This document shows, in pieces, positions 17,353 to 25,216 of a DNA stretch of 64,000 nt. This DNA comes from Kordia sp. TARA_039_SRF (GTDB lineage Bacteria; Bacteroidota; Bacteroidia; Flavobacteriales; Flavobacteriaceae): NCBI GenBank assembly GCA_006383075.2, contig SMNH02000005.1, positions 124,001-188,000 of the forward strand, read 5' to 3'. Within the stretch, counting starts at the first letter, position 1; each line of letters begins with the position of its first letter. A model generated the notes under the pieces. That model was not told the DNA's origin. It was given only the letters and a program-made list of their open reading frames with translations, and made no database searches. A program made the position numbers and the translations under genes.

Positions 17353-17786
17353 TACTTTCTGTAGCTAACTATCTTTTTATGACTTTTCTGTAATGTAATT
17401 TCCACTGAAACTACAGGCATAAACAATCACAAAATCATCACAGCACAAAGAGATTCCGTATTTTTGTACGACAAAAGATTTCTAGTCAAAAGATACCAAG
17501 TACAGATACTTTAATTATTCATAAACAATAGTTTGTTCTATAAATGACCAAATTTTCTTCTCATCAGTGACTTGATGATTGTTATAGAAACTATTAAAAT
17601 CGCAAATAATTTCTCCCAGTATCCTTGAAAATTCAAACTTTCAATAAAAGCTGACAAGGTATAATTCCTTTTACATTCCAACCTTTTATACACCAATTTA
17701 TAATTCCGTTATAATCATATAAAAGCGCTTTGGAATGCTTTGGCGTGACCAGAAATCTTGTATCAGTATCAATTAAAATTTACAAG
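17353..17786. other. Intergenic stretch without a confident gene
   Basis: No complete gene is seen. On the minus strand, 17640-17512 encodes a short protein-like end (EIICDFNSFYNNHQVTDEKK region followed by a stop) without a start or upstream partner, which may be a degraded gene fragment. Confidence 0.4.
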
Positions 17787-18065
17787 ATGAACTCAGTAAA
17801 ATTTATTAAAAACAATCATAGTAAAGCGCAACGATGGTGGGTTTTTGTGGTGCGACTCGTAGGCTTTTTAGTCTTTGTGATTCCACTCATTCAACCTATG
17901 TATTCGTACATGGTGATTGGCATGGAAGAAGTACAATTTTCAAAAACAAGAACCATTTTAGTCATTGTTGGATTTGTCACCTGCTCCAATGGAAAACTTA
18001 TCGGAATCGTGAATAATAACGTGGGCATGTTTATCAGACAAGCACTTAAAAAATTAATTTCTTAA
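17787..18065 (+). CDS. Small membrane protein of unknown function
   Basis: The 92-residue protein has two hydrophobic segments (VVRLVGFLVFVIPLIQPM and ILVIVGFVTCSNGKLIGIV). The frame is open further upstream to 17730, but the ATG at 17787 follows the more usual spacing and gives a basic N-terminus before the first helix. Its stop overlaps the start of the next gene (TAATG), so the pair is translationally coupled. No family is recognised. Confidence 0.55.
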   Translation: MNSVKFIKNNHSKAQRWWVFVVRLVGFLVFVIPLIQPMYSYMVIGMEEVQFSKTRTILVIVGFVTCSNGKLIGIVNNNVGMFIRQALKKLIS

Positions 18066-18625
18066 TGAAAGAGGAAACAATAGCACAAAAACAAAAATGG
18101 TATCAACGTCTTTTTGATGTATGTCAAAAATATCGCTTGTTTACCTATATTCCCATTCTGGTATTATCGATATCATCTTTTAGCTTGCGTCAAAAAAATG
18201 AAGTTTTGGTCCATCGTGTGGCACGTTTGGAAACGTTGAATGAAACTTTGGTGTCTAACATGATTCTGTATAACAGAGGTTTTGAATCCTTTCCGATGCC
18301 AATTTTTCAAAAACTCAAACGCGGAAATCGTTTTATTGCACAATATTTCAATCCCGCGTATGTGCAATTGATGGGGCATAACTTTAGCTACAATCGATAT
18401 GCGTATATCGGGAAAACAGATTATGAATATTATCCGAAACGAATGGCAGATTTGTATTATAATTATGATGTGTCAGTAGCGTTTACAGGAGTTCCCATGA
18501 AAATTGCAATCGTAATTAAAGACTCGTCAGACACCGAATTGAACGTAGACGTAATGAAGTGGCGTCAAATTCGTGAGAAAGATACCTTAATTTACGGAAT
18601 GATTATTTTAGAAAAACCAATGTAA
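18065..18625 (+). CDS. Membrane-anchored PAS-like protein of unknown function
   Basis: The 186-residue protein has one hydrophobic segment near residues 28-45 (LFTYIPILVLSISSF), a short coiled region, then a PAS-like fold: FNPAYVQLMGHNF, YIGKTDYEYYP and a C-terminal KWRQIREKDTLIYGMII. There is no kinase or cyclase output domain, so it would act as a sensor for a partner or bind a ligand. It is coupled to the preceding small membrane protein and followed by a terminator. Confidence 0.55.
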   Translation: MKEETIAQKQKWYQRLFDVCQKYRLFTYIPILVLSISSFSLRQKNEVLVHRVARLETLNETLVSNMILYNRGFESFPMPIFQKLKRGNRFIAQYFNPAYVQLMGHNFSYNRYAYIGKTDYEYYPKRMADLYYNYDVSVAFTGVPMKIAIVIKDSSDTELNVDVMKWRQIREKDTLIYGMIILEKPM

Positions 18626-18636
18626 TTAACTAAGAG

Positions 18637-18666
18637 AAAGTCCTGTTTTTTTGACAGGACTTTTCA
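18637..18666 (+). terminator. Terminator after the PAS-like gene
   Basis: Arms AAAGTCCTGT (18637-18646) and ACAGGACTTT (18654-18663) lie next to T-rich sequence. Confidence 0.8.
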
Positions 18667-18685
18667 TTTTTTTATCAGTGTAATA

Positions 18686-19606
18686 TTACTCTTCAACCCA
18701 ATTAAAATATTTAGCTTTTATTGCATCCTTTTCAGCTTCTAAATACGCTATAAACGCATTGGCAACAGGCGAAAGCGACTTATTTTTAAGCCAAACAATA
18801 TTCCACTGTGTGTGGATTGGCAATCCTTTGTATTCAATAATGCTAATATCACCATTATCGACTGCATTTTTAATCCCTAATAGTGGCATGATAGAATAGC
18901 CCAAACCTGCAATTACGGCTTGTTTTAAAGCTTCGTTGGAAGTCAATTCTATTTTTTTCTGTACAGATACATTTTTTCCATCAATAAAGGCTTCCATCGC
19001 ATTTCGTGTGGCAGAGCCTTTTTCTCGATACAACAAAGGCTCTTCTACAAAAATATTTTCAATCTTTCCTGTTCTGTGCACTTCACGTTCGTGTCCGCCA
19101 ACCAAATACAAACTATTTTTTAATAAAGGAAACGTTTCTAGTGATAAATGTGTTGGCAACACGGAAACAAGCGCAAAATCAACGCGGTTTTCTTCCAAAT
19201 CCTTTACCACATTTTGCTTATTCGTCACATCAATTGTAAAATCAATTCCTGTGTGCTGATTGACAAATCCTGATAAATAGTACGGTAACACATATTTTCC
19301 CGTAGAAACACAGGAAAGCGTCAACTTTCCAGCTAACTTTCCTTGATATTGCTTGGTTTTATGGTCAATAGTAGAAACTTCGTCCAAAATTTTCTGCGCT
19401 GTAACGGCGATTTCTTTTCCAAAATTCGTCACGTACAATTTTCGTCCTACCACTTCGGTGAGCGGTAAAGGAAATTGATCTTGAAATTTTTTAAGTTGAA
19501 TTGAAACAGCAGGTTGTGTTAAAAATAACGCTTCTGAAGCTTTGGTAATGCTCTGCTTTTTAACAATCTCCACAAAGACTTTTAGTTGGTGTAATGTATA
19601 GTTCAT
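18686..19606 (-). CDS. LysR family transcriptional regulator (CbbR/CmpR-like position)
   Basis: The 306-residue protein has an N-terminal LysR helix-turn-helix (LHQLKVFVEIVKKQSITKAS, then LTQPAVSIQLKKF). A periplasmic-binding-protein fold follows (residues about 90-295), ending with NAFIAYLEAEKDAI. It is divergent from the SbtA operon across about 80 bases, the standard place for a LysR activator of that operon. Regulators of this type for inorganic carbon transport (CmpR, CbbR) sense carbon metabolites. The link here is from position. Confidence 0.9.
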   Translation of the reverse strand: MNYTLHQLKVFVEIVKKQSITKASEALFLTQPAVSIQLKKFQDQFPLPLTEVVGRKLYVTNFGKEIAVTAQKILDEVSTIDHKTKQYQGKLAGKLTLSCVSTGKYVLPYYLSGFVNQHTGIDFTIDVTNKQNVVKDLEENRVDFALVSVLPTHLSLETFPLLKNSLYLVGGHEREVHRTGKIENIFVEEPLLYREKGSATRNAMEAFIDGKNVSVQKKIELTSNEALKQAVIAGLGYSIMPLLGIKNAVDNGDISIIEYKGLPIHTQWNIVWLKNKSLSPVANAFIAYLEAEKDAIKAKYFNWVEE

Positions 19607-19623
19607 AAATGGTGCTTATGTTT

Positions 19624-19672
19624 TTCATAATAAATATAAATAAAAATATATGAATATAAAATATAATCTTTG
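19624..19672 (+). promoter_or_regulatory. Candidate LysR site and promoter of the sbtA operon
   Basis: An inverted repeat TTCATA-N19-TATGAA (19624-19654) lies just before a Bacteroidetes-type -7 region (TAATCTTTG, 19664-19672) in the divergent region between the LysR gene and the transporter operon. Confidence 0.4.
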
Positions 19673-19687
19673 CACTGTAAAATAAAA

Positions 19688-19963
19688 ATGATGTCAAAAA
19701 CTATTGTACTCAACGATAAAATTCAAACCTCTATCCGTTCAGTTAAAGTTCGAAATGATGACGCCATCTTCTCTATAAAAATAAACAAAAATTGGCTTAC
19801 CACACTACTGAAACGTATTGCTTTTACAGGAGTTTTTACAGGATATGCATGTATAACATACCTGAGTCTCAGTATTAATGTAACGCACTTTTGGACCTTA
19901 GTAAAAGTAGGTGTGATTTTAATATTACTATCATTTTTCATGCAAATACATAACAAAAACTAA
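19688..19963 (+). CDS. Small membrane protein preceding SbtA
   Basis: The 91-residue protein has two hydrophobic segments near the C-terminal half (RIAFTGVFTGYACITYLSLS and FWTLVKVGVILILLSFFM). I placed the start at the first ATG. No family is recognised. It is first in the operon that ends with the bicarbonate transporter and may be an accessory membrane subunit. Confidence 0.6.
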   Translation: MMSKTIVLNDKIQTSIRSVKVRNDDAIFSIKINKNWLTTLLKRIAFTGVFTGYACITYLSLSINVTHFWTLVKVGVILILLSFFMQIHNKN

Positions 19964-19975
19964 ATATTGAATATT

Positions 19976-20266
19976 ATGGCAACAACAGAAGTAATGCACA
20001 AAGTAAAGCTGGTAGACGGAAAGTTTACAGCTTTGGAAGCAAAAGAAGTAATCAACGCATTAATTGACGAAAAAATCAATTTTCACAAAATCCATCGCTT
20101 GGCATTGTGTGAAGGAAATGAAAACTCTGATACTTCTTTTGACGATAGTAGAGTAGGGCAGTTAATGCGCGAAAAGGAAGATTTTAGAGAAATCTACATG
20201 GAAGCAAAAAGAGCGGGAAAACAATTACGAATTCAAGGAACATTAGAAATAGAAGTCATTGACTAA
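19976..20266 (+). CDS. Small soluble protein preceding SbtA
   Basis: The 96-residue protein has no membrane segment or signal peptide and is rich in charged residues (KLVDGKFTALEAKEVINALI, REKEDFREIYMEAKRAGK). It does not show the PII-like ferredoxin fold motifs of SbtB that I would expect, so I leave the function open. Its position between the small membrane gene and sbtA suggests a role in transporter function or regulation. Confidence 0.6.
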   Translation: MATTEVMHKVKLVDGKFTALEAKEVINALIDEKINFHKIHRLALCEGNENSDTSFDDSRVGQLMREKEDFREIYMEAKRAGKQLRIQGTLEIEVID

Positions 20267-20296
20267 AGGTAGTATATATACCTTAAAATCATATAC

Positions 20297-21259
20297 ATGG
20301 ATTTACATTTACTATTCGATAATCTAACGAATCCGGCATTATTATTTTTCGTTTTAGGAATTTTTGCAGCACAACTAAAAAGTGATTTGGAAATTCCCAA
20401 AAACTCTTCAAAATTCATTTCTTTATATCTCTTGCTCGCCATTGGTTTCAAAGGCGGGCAAGAGTTAGCTCACAGCAATTATACGGCAGATATCGGTTGG
20501 TCGCTCATCATGGGAATTGCACTGGCAATTATAGTACCTTTGTATTCCTATTACATTTTGCGACTCAAATTTACGGTTGAAAATGCTGGAGCCATCGCAG
20601 CAGCGTATGGTTCGGTAAGTGCCGTAACGTTTGTAACAGCGATTAGTTTTTTAGAGATGGAAAACATTGACTACGGCGGACACATGGTAGCAGTAATGGC
20701 GTTGATGGAAGCGCCTTCTATCATTGTAGGAGTACTTTTGATGCGTATTCACTCCAACGGAAAAAAGTCGTACGGCGAAATGCTCGGACTCGTAAAACAT
20801 GCAGTCACCAATGGAAGTGTATTGCTCATTTTAGGAAGTCTGGTCATCGGTTTTGTGGCGAGTGATGCGCAGGCAGAAGGTATCAAGCCATTTACCACAG
20901 ATATATTTAAAGGATTTTTAGCAGTTTTCTTGCTCGATATGGGAATTACCAGTGGAAAAAAAATTGGCGCACTCATCAAAAAAGGATGGTTTGCGCTCAT
21001 CTTCGCAATCTTTATCCCGATTGTGAATGGAATTACGGTAGCGTATATGTCGTCGCATGTACTGAGTAGTGATGGCGATCGTTTATTATTGTCAATTTTG
21101 GCGGCAAGCGCATCGTATATTGCAGTTCCCGCAGCAATGCGGATTGCAGCACCAAAAGCAAATCCGAGTTTGTATTTACCAATGGCATTGGCAATTACGT
21201 TTCCGTTCAACATTACGCTCGGAATGCCAATGTATATGTGGCTTATACAGCATTCATAA
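20297..21259 (+). CDS. sbtA: SbtA-like sodium-dependent bicarbonate transporter
   Basis: The 320-residue protein has about ten hydrophobic helices in two inverted halves, as in the SbtA (DUF897) family, which imports bicarbonate with sodium. Family-like segments include NPALLFFVLGIFAAQLKSDL at the start, GFKGGQEL, AYGSVSAVTFVTA and EAPSIIVGVLL in the middle, and ASASYIAVPAAMRIAAPKAN near the end. In heterotrophic flavobacteria bicarbonate import can support anaplerotic carboxylation. The gene is third in a likely operon opposite the LysR gene. Confidence 0.9.
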   Translation: MDLHLLFDNLTNPALLFFVLGIFAAQLKSDLEIPKNSSKFISLYLLLAIGFKGGQELAHSNYTADIGWSLIMGIALAIIVPLYSYYILRLKFTVENAGAIAAAYGSVSAVTFVTAISFLEMENIDYGGHMVAVMALMEAPSIIVGVLLMRIHSNGKKSYGEMLGLVKHAVTNGSVLLILGSLVIGFVASDAQAEGIKPFTTDIFKGFLAVFLLDMGITSGKKIGALIKKGWFALIFAIFIPIVNGITVAYMSSHVLSSDGDRLLLSILAASASYIAVPAAMRIAAPKANPSLYLPMALAITFPFNITLGMPMYMWLIQHS

Positions 21260-21297
21260 AAAAGAGAACTACCATTATTCACATTTGAAAAATGGCG

Positions 21298-21337
21298 CAA
21301 GTCTTACCAACCCATTGGTAAGGCTTGTTTTATTTTT
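21298..21337. terminator. Bidirectional terminator between sbtA and the esterase gene
   Basis: Arms CAAGTCTTACCAA (21298-21310) and TTGGTAAGGCTTG (21315-21327) are followed by T's on the plus strand, between two convergent genes. Confidence 0.8.
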
Positions 21338-22154
21338 GTTTAAAAATAGTTTCAAACGCAGCATATACCGCTAAATGCAAGGTGTCTCCATGATCTTGTG
21401 CTTCCAGAAATTTAAAAGCTAAGGAATACTTTTTTTCACCTTCCACATTTAGTTTATAATACAGTTCTTTTGCAGTTCGTTCCATCGTCGGACCTTCTTT
21501 TCCAACAGCAATAAAAATTGATTTTTCCTTCTGAAAAGTGGGAAGTGACATTTGCAACAGCGATTCATCATTCCACCATAAACTTGGACTCACAATGATG
21601 TAATTGTCAAACAATTCAGATTTTGTAAAGAGAATTTCTGTGGCGAGCAAACCGCCAAGCGATTGTCCGATGATGGTTTTTGTAGTTGTGGATCTATAAT
21701 TTTTAGTGATGAATGGTTGCAGTTCTTTTTCAATAAATTGAATAAACTTTTGAGAACCGCCCGTAGTTGGAAAATCTTTTTTGTCTTGTTCATTTTTGGT
21801 GGGAAACGTAAAATCGTGTTTTCTGTCGATGTTTGAAATACCAACAACAATCGATTCTGGCACCATATTAATCCACGAAAAAGAGCCAAATTGCACCAAC
21901 CCGACAATATGAATAAAATCTTCATTCAAGGAACCATCTAACAGATAAATCACAGGATACGTTGCAGCAGTTTCTTTGGCATAACTTTCAGGAAGATATA
22001 CATTCAGAATTCTGTCTTGATTTAAAATTTTTGACGAAATCGTCACGCTTTCGCCAATAGTAATCGGTTTGCTTTTAGTTTCAAGATTTTGTGCGATAGT
22101 AGCATTCTTCCACAAGAAAAAAGAAAGAATAAGTAGGAATAGTTTTGGATGCAT
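21330..22154 (-). CDS. Secreted alpha/beta-hydrolase esterase (IroE/Fes-like)
   Basis: The 274-residue protein has a signal peptide (MHPKLFLLILSFFLWKNATI) and an esterase D-type fold: VYLPESYAKETAATYPVIYLLDG, then the nucleophile elbow TIIGQSLGGLLATE (Ser), and a late DHGDT His. The family includes siderophore esterases (IroE) and carbohydrate esterases. The presence of DR-HDF-TFP (IDRKHDFTFPT) is usual for the IroE/Fes-like group. The neighbours do not say which ester is cut. Confidence 0.85.
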   Translation of the reverse strand: MHPKLFLLILSFFLWKNATIAQNLETKSKPITIGESVTISSKILNQDRILNVYLPESYAKETAATYPVIYLLDGSLNEDFIHIVGLVQFGSFSWINMVPESIVVGISNIDRKHDFTFPTKNEQDKKDFPTTGGSQKFIQFIEKELQPFITKNYRSTTTKTIIGQSLGGLLATEILFTKSELFDNYIIVSPSLWWNDESLLQMSLPTFQKEKSIFIAVGKEGPTMERTAKELYYKLNVEGEKKYSLAFKFLEAQDHGDTLHLAVYAAFETIFKQK

Positions 22155-22245
22155 GTGTAATTTTTTTCGGAAGATACTAACTTTCTTGCAAAAAAATAGA
22201 TTAGCAGAAAATTCGTTCTTTTACTCAATTTTCGGATAAATACTC

Positions 22246-22313
22246 GTCATTTCGAGCGCAGTCGAAAAAACTTAGGAAAGCCAGAGTTTCGATTTAATCT
22301 CGACTGCGCTCGA
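22246..22313. repeat. Dispersed palindromic repeat
   Basis: Arms TCGAGCGCAGTCGA (22252-22265) and TCGACTGCGCTCGA (22300-22313) are perfect inverted repeats in non-coding sequence. It belongs to the type of dispersed hairpin repeat often seen between flavobacterial genes (TCATTTCGAGCGCAGTCGA). Confidence 0.7.
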
Positions 22314-22371
22314 TTTGACACTCAGTGTAAAAGACTGATACTAATCTAAATTGATAACAAGATTGAAAAAA

Positions 22372-23112
22372 TTATGACAAACAAATACGCTCGTGTAATT
22401 TTTTCATCAAATTTTCTTTTAACTCAATGATTTCAGGCGTTTGCTCTTGACGGTGATAGTAATCAATCATCAATTTTGCATAATTGATAAATACCTCATC
22501 TGTCGGTTCTGGACACGGTTCAAAATCATAAATTTGCGTTTCTGGAAGATTGAAAAATGCGCCGCCAGTGGTATGATTTACGCGGTCATGCTCCAATTCA
22601 TAATTCTTCGCGTCTGCGGTAATATCACCTGCTTTTTCGCAAGAACCATAAATATGCAACGTCATATAACGATCTGTGGACGGATTCCCCATTTGGTGAA
22701 TCATAGCATTGACTACTTTTACAATAGAGCCTGCCGTTAAAATTTCTTTCTTTGCAAAACGCAACTGATTGTTTTTGTTTTGATAAATAAAATGATGCGT
22801 GTTTCCAAACACTTGAACCACGCCCCATTGCGTATATCCATGATTGTGAATAGAAGAATAATCACTAGGATTCCAAGACATTGCCATGATTTCAAACTGG
22901 CCGCCATCGTAAATTATTTTACGTCCGTAGCCATCTTCAATAGGATGGTCAAAATCAGCATACGCTTCCAAATCTTTTTGGGTGATTTGAGCGCGTTCAA
23001 CAAATTCCTTAATGTGCGATGCCGTGACTTTTTCTCCACTATCAATAGCATCTTGAATCCATGTTTTTAAGTTTTCTAGTGCAGGAGCTAAAACTTCTTC
23101 TTGTACCATCAT
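22372..23112 (-). CDS. Cysteine-dioxygenase-like cupin protein
   Basis: The 246-residue protein carries the cupin pattern of thiol dioxygenases: SSIHNHGYTQWGVVQVFGNTHH (two His of the iron site, read in parts), then GSIVKVVNAMIHQMGNPS (third His). Type I bacterial cysteine dioxygenases have the same HxH and H arrangement. The protein is longer than usual at both ends. It is the last gene of the N-acyl amino acid operon, 30 bases after the GNAT gene, so it may oxidise a thiol derived from that pathway. The substrate is uncertain. Confidence 0.75.
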   Translation of the reverse strand: MMVQEEVLAPALENLKTWIQDAIDSGEKVTASHIKEFVERAQITQKDLEAYADFDHPIEDGYGRKIIYDGGQFEIMAMSWNPSDYSSIHNHGYTQWGVVQVFGNTHHFIYQNKNNQLRFAKKEILTAGSIVKVVNAMIHQMGNPSTDRYMTLHIYGSCEKAGDITADAKNYELEHDRVNHTTGGAFFNLPETQIYDFEPCPEPTDEVFINYAKLMIDYYHRQEQTPEIIELKENLMKKLHERICLS

Positions 23113-23142
23113 GTCCTTTGTGTTTTTTAGTTTATTTCTCAG

Positions 23143-23643
23143 TTATTCAAATACATATTGCATGATAATCATATCAACCCATTGTCCATTTCGAAAGCCA
23201 ATTTGATGTTGACGACCTACAATTGTGTATCCTAGTTTTTCATTATATGCAATACTAGCCGTGTTTGTGGCAAAAACTTTGGCAACTAAATGTTTGTAAT
23301 TTAGCTTTTTGCATTGTGTAATTACAAATTTTTTCATTTGTGTTCCGTAGCCTTTTCCCAATTCCGTTTGCGTGAAATACACGGCGGTTTCACATGCAAA
23401 ACGATATCCTTCTCTATCACTGTAGCGTTTTATAATTCCCCAACCAATCACTTTTTCGTCTTTTGTATAGACATACAGTTTTTCTCGATTGTTAAAATTT
23501 GCTACCCAAGCTGCAATAGCTGCGCTGGTTTTAGGAGTTTCTTCCATATTGGAAGTTCCTAATGTGATGTATTCGTTATATATGTCAGCAATCACTTGAT
23601 AATCAAGTGTATTTGCTTCTCTTATGTTTGTGTTCGTTTGCAT
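23143..23643 (-). CDS. GNAT family N-acetyltransferase (phosphinothricin acetyltransferase-like)
   Basis: The 166-residue protein has the GNAT core, with the acetyl-CoA loop near ELGKGYGTQMKKFVI and the C-terminal NTASIAYNEKLGY and VGRQHQIGF motifs of the PAT/Bar subgroup, which acetylates free amino groups of amino acid-like compounds. It begins one base after the stop of the deacylase gene and so is in the same operon. An N-acyltransferase beside an N-acyl amino acid racemase and deacylase fits a D/L amino acid interconversion pathway. Confidence 0.85.
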   Translation of the reverse strand: MQTNTNIREANTLDYQVIADIYNEYITLGTSNMEETPKTSAAIAAWVANFNNREKLYVYTKDEKVIGWGIIKRYSDREGYRFACETAVYFTQTELGKGYGTQMKKFVITQCKKLNYKHLVAKVFATNTASIAYNEKLGYTIVGRQHQIGFRNGQWVDMIIMQYVFE

Positions 23644-23644
23644 G

Positions 23645-25216
23645 TCAATCGTTCAATGTCAAAACCTTTCCAGGTGTGTGGTCTTGAATTTTCGTGTTTT
23701 GAATGAGATGCGAACCGTTTACCCACAAATGTTCCACACCAGACGATAATTTTCGAGGCGATAAATAGGTGGCATTGGCTTTTACTTTTTCAGGATTGAA
23801 TAAAACAATATCTGCATAATAATCTTCTTTAATCAAACCTCTGTTTTTTAGCTGAAAAAACTCTGCTGGCAAATAGGTTACTTTATGAATGGCTTCTTCC
23901 CAACTCAGCATTTTTTCGTCAATTACATAACGCTGTAAGTATTCTGTAAAAGCTCCGTACGAACGCGGATGCGGCTGTCCAATACTTTTTGGCGCATTGA
24001 TAGGATAACTCCAAGAATCGGTACAAATCATGGCATTTTTCCATAAAACTGCCGTGTCAATATCTTGTTGATCAATACAATGATAAACTACCCACGTTTC
24101 AGTGCTTGCCGTTAAAATATCTGCCATCGCTTGTGCTAAGGAGATGTTGTTTTCTTCCGCAATTTCAGAAACATTTTTATTGTAATAATCCTTTAAATCA
24201 TCCGAAATAATCAACATGCGTGATAAATCGTAATCTTTTTGCTGAATCCAATCGGCAATGGCAGCAACGTTTTCAGCATCTTTCATTTTTTCCGCTACAG
24301 CGGGAATGCCATCTTGTAGCATATATTTTGGAATAAATGCGCGTAATTTGGTGGAAACTGCTGTGTATGGATATACGTCGCAGGCAGCTTGCAATTCGCT
24401 CGTTTTATTAAATACTTCAATTTTTTGAAGTACTTTCGGGATTTTTCCCCAGTTTTCTTTTTCCGCCGCTTTGATGTGACTGATTAACACACGAATATTG
24501 GCTTGTTTTCCGATAGTGAGTGCTTCTTCAACCGCTTCTTCCAAACCATCACGTTCGTTGCGAACATGTGAAGCATAGACGCCACCTTTTTTAGCAGCAA
24601 CTTTTGCCAGCGAGACAATTTCGTCCATATCTGCAAAACAACCAGGCGCGTAGATTAGTCCTGTAGAAATTCCAAGTGCGCCTTCGTCCATCGCTTCCGC
24701 CAATGCTGTTTTCATAGCTTCCATTTGCGAAGGCTTTAAGTTGTGCCAATCGTCCATATTTCCAGCGCGTAATGTGCTGTGTCCGACAAGCGTTGCAATG
24801 TTGAATTGTAATGTATCTTGAATGCGCTCAAAATATTCTTCCAACGATTGCCAATCAAACGGAAAACCTATTTCGTTGGATAAACGATTCATGGTTTTTA
24901 CCAAATGCTCACCAATCGGTGCTGGCGATGTACCGCAGTTTCCAAAGATTTCTGTGGTAATTCCTTGATACAATTTATGGTCTGCCGCATTGGGGAAGAA
25001 ATAACCAAAACCTGTAGAGGCATGTGGATCAATAAAACCAGGTGTTAAAAGTAAACCTGAAGCATCAATAGTTTGTTTGGCTTCTGGAGTTATAAAATTT
25101 TCATCATGATAGTGAATACACACAATACGATCATTTTGGATACCGACATTTCCAATTTTGGCAGTTTCCTTGTGTCCGGTACAAATTTTTGCGTTTTGTA
25201 TGTAAAAATCTAACAT
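23645..25216 (-). CDS. N-acyl-D-amino-acid deacylase (D-aminoacylase family)
   Basis: The 523-residue protein is an amidohydrolase-superfamily enzyme of the D-aminoacylase group. Ligands visible are the first His in GFIDPHAST, Cys in GNCGTSPAP, His in YASHVRNE and VLISHIKA, and Asp in CTDSWSYP, followed by HPRSYGAF. The usual HxH reads HAS, so the second His is lost, but the Cys/His/His site that holds the catalytic zinc in D-aminoacylase is complete. It overlaps the racemase gene by 7 bases (ATGTTAG), a sign of coupled translation. Confidence 0.88.
   Translation of the reverse strand: MLDFYIQNAKICTGHKETAKIGNVGIQNDRIVCIHYHDENFITPEAKQTIDASGLLLTPGFIDPHASTGFGYFFPNAADHKLYQGITTEIFGNCGTSPAPIGEHLVKTMNRLSNEIGFPFDWQSLEEYFERIQDTLQFNIATLVGHSTLRAGNMDDWHNLKPSQMEAMKTALAEAMDEGALGISTGLIYAPGCFADMDEIVSLAKVAAKKGGVYASHVRNERDGLEEAVEEALTIGKQANIRVLISHIKAAEKENWGKIPKVLQKIEVFNKTSELQAACDVYPYTAVSTKLRAFIPKYMLQDGIPAVAEKMKDAENVAAIADWIQQKDYDLSRMLIISDDLKDYYNKNVSEIAEENNISLAQAMADILTASTETWVVYHCIDQQDIDTAVLWKNAMICTDSWSYPINAPKSIGQPHPRSYGAFTEYLQRYVIDEKMLSWEEAIHKVTYLPAEFFQLKNRGLIKEDYYADIVLFNPEKVKANATYLSPRKLSSGVEHLWVNGSHLIQNTKIQDHTPGKVLTLND

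Noticed and set aside
17512-17640. A protein-like end on the minus strand
   Set aside because: Only about 40 residues without start or family. It is noted in the intergenic entry, not called as a gene.
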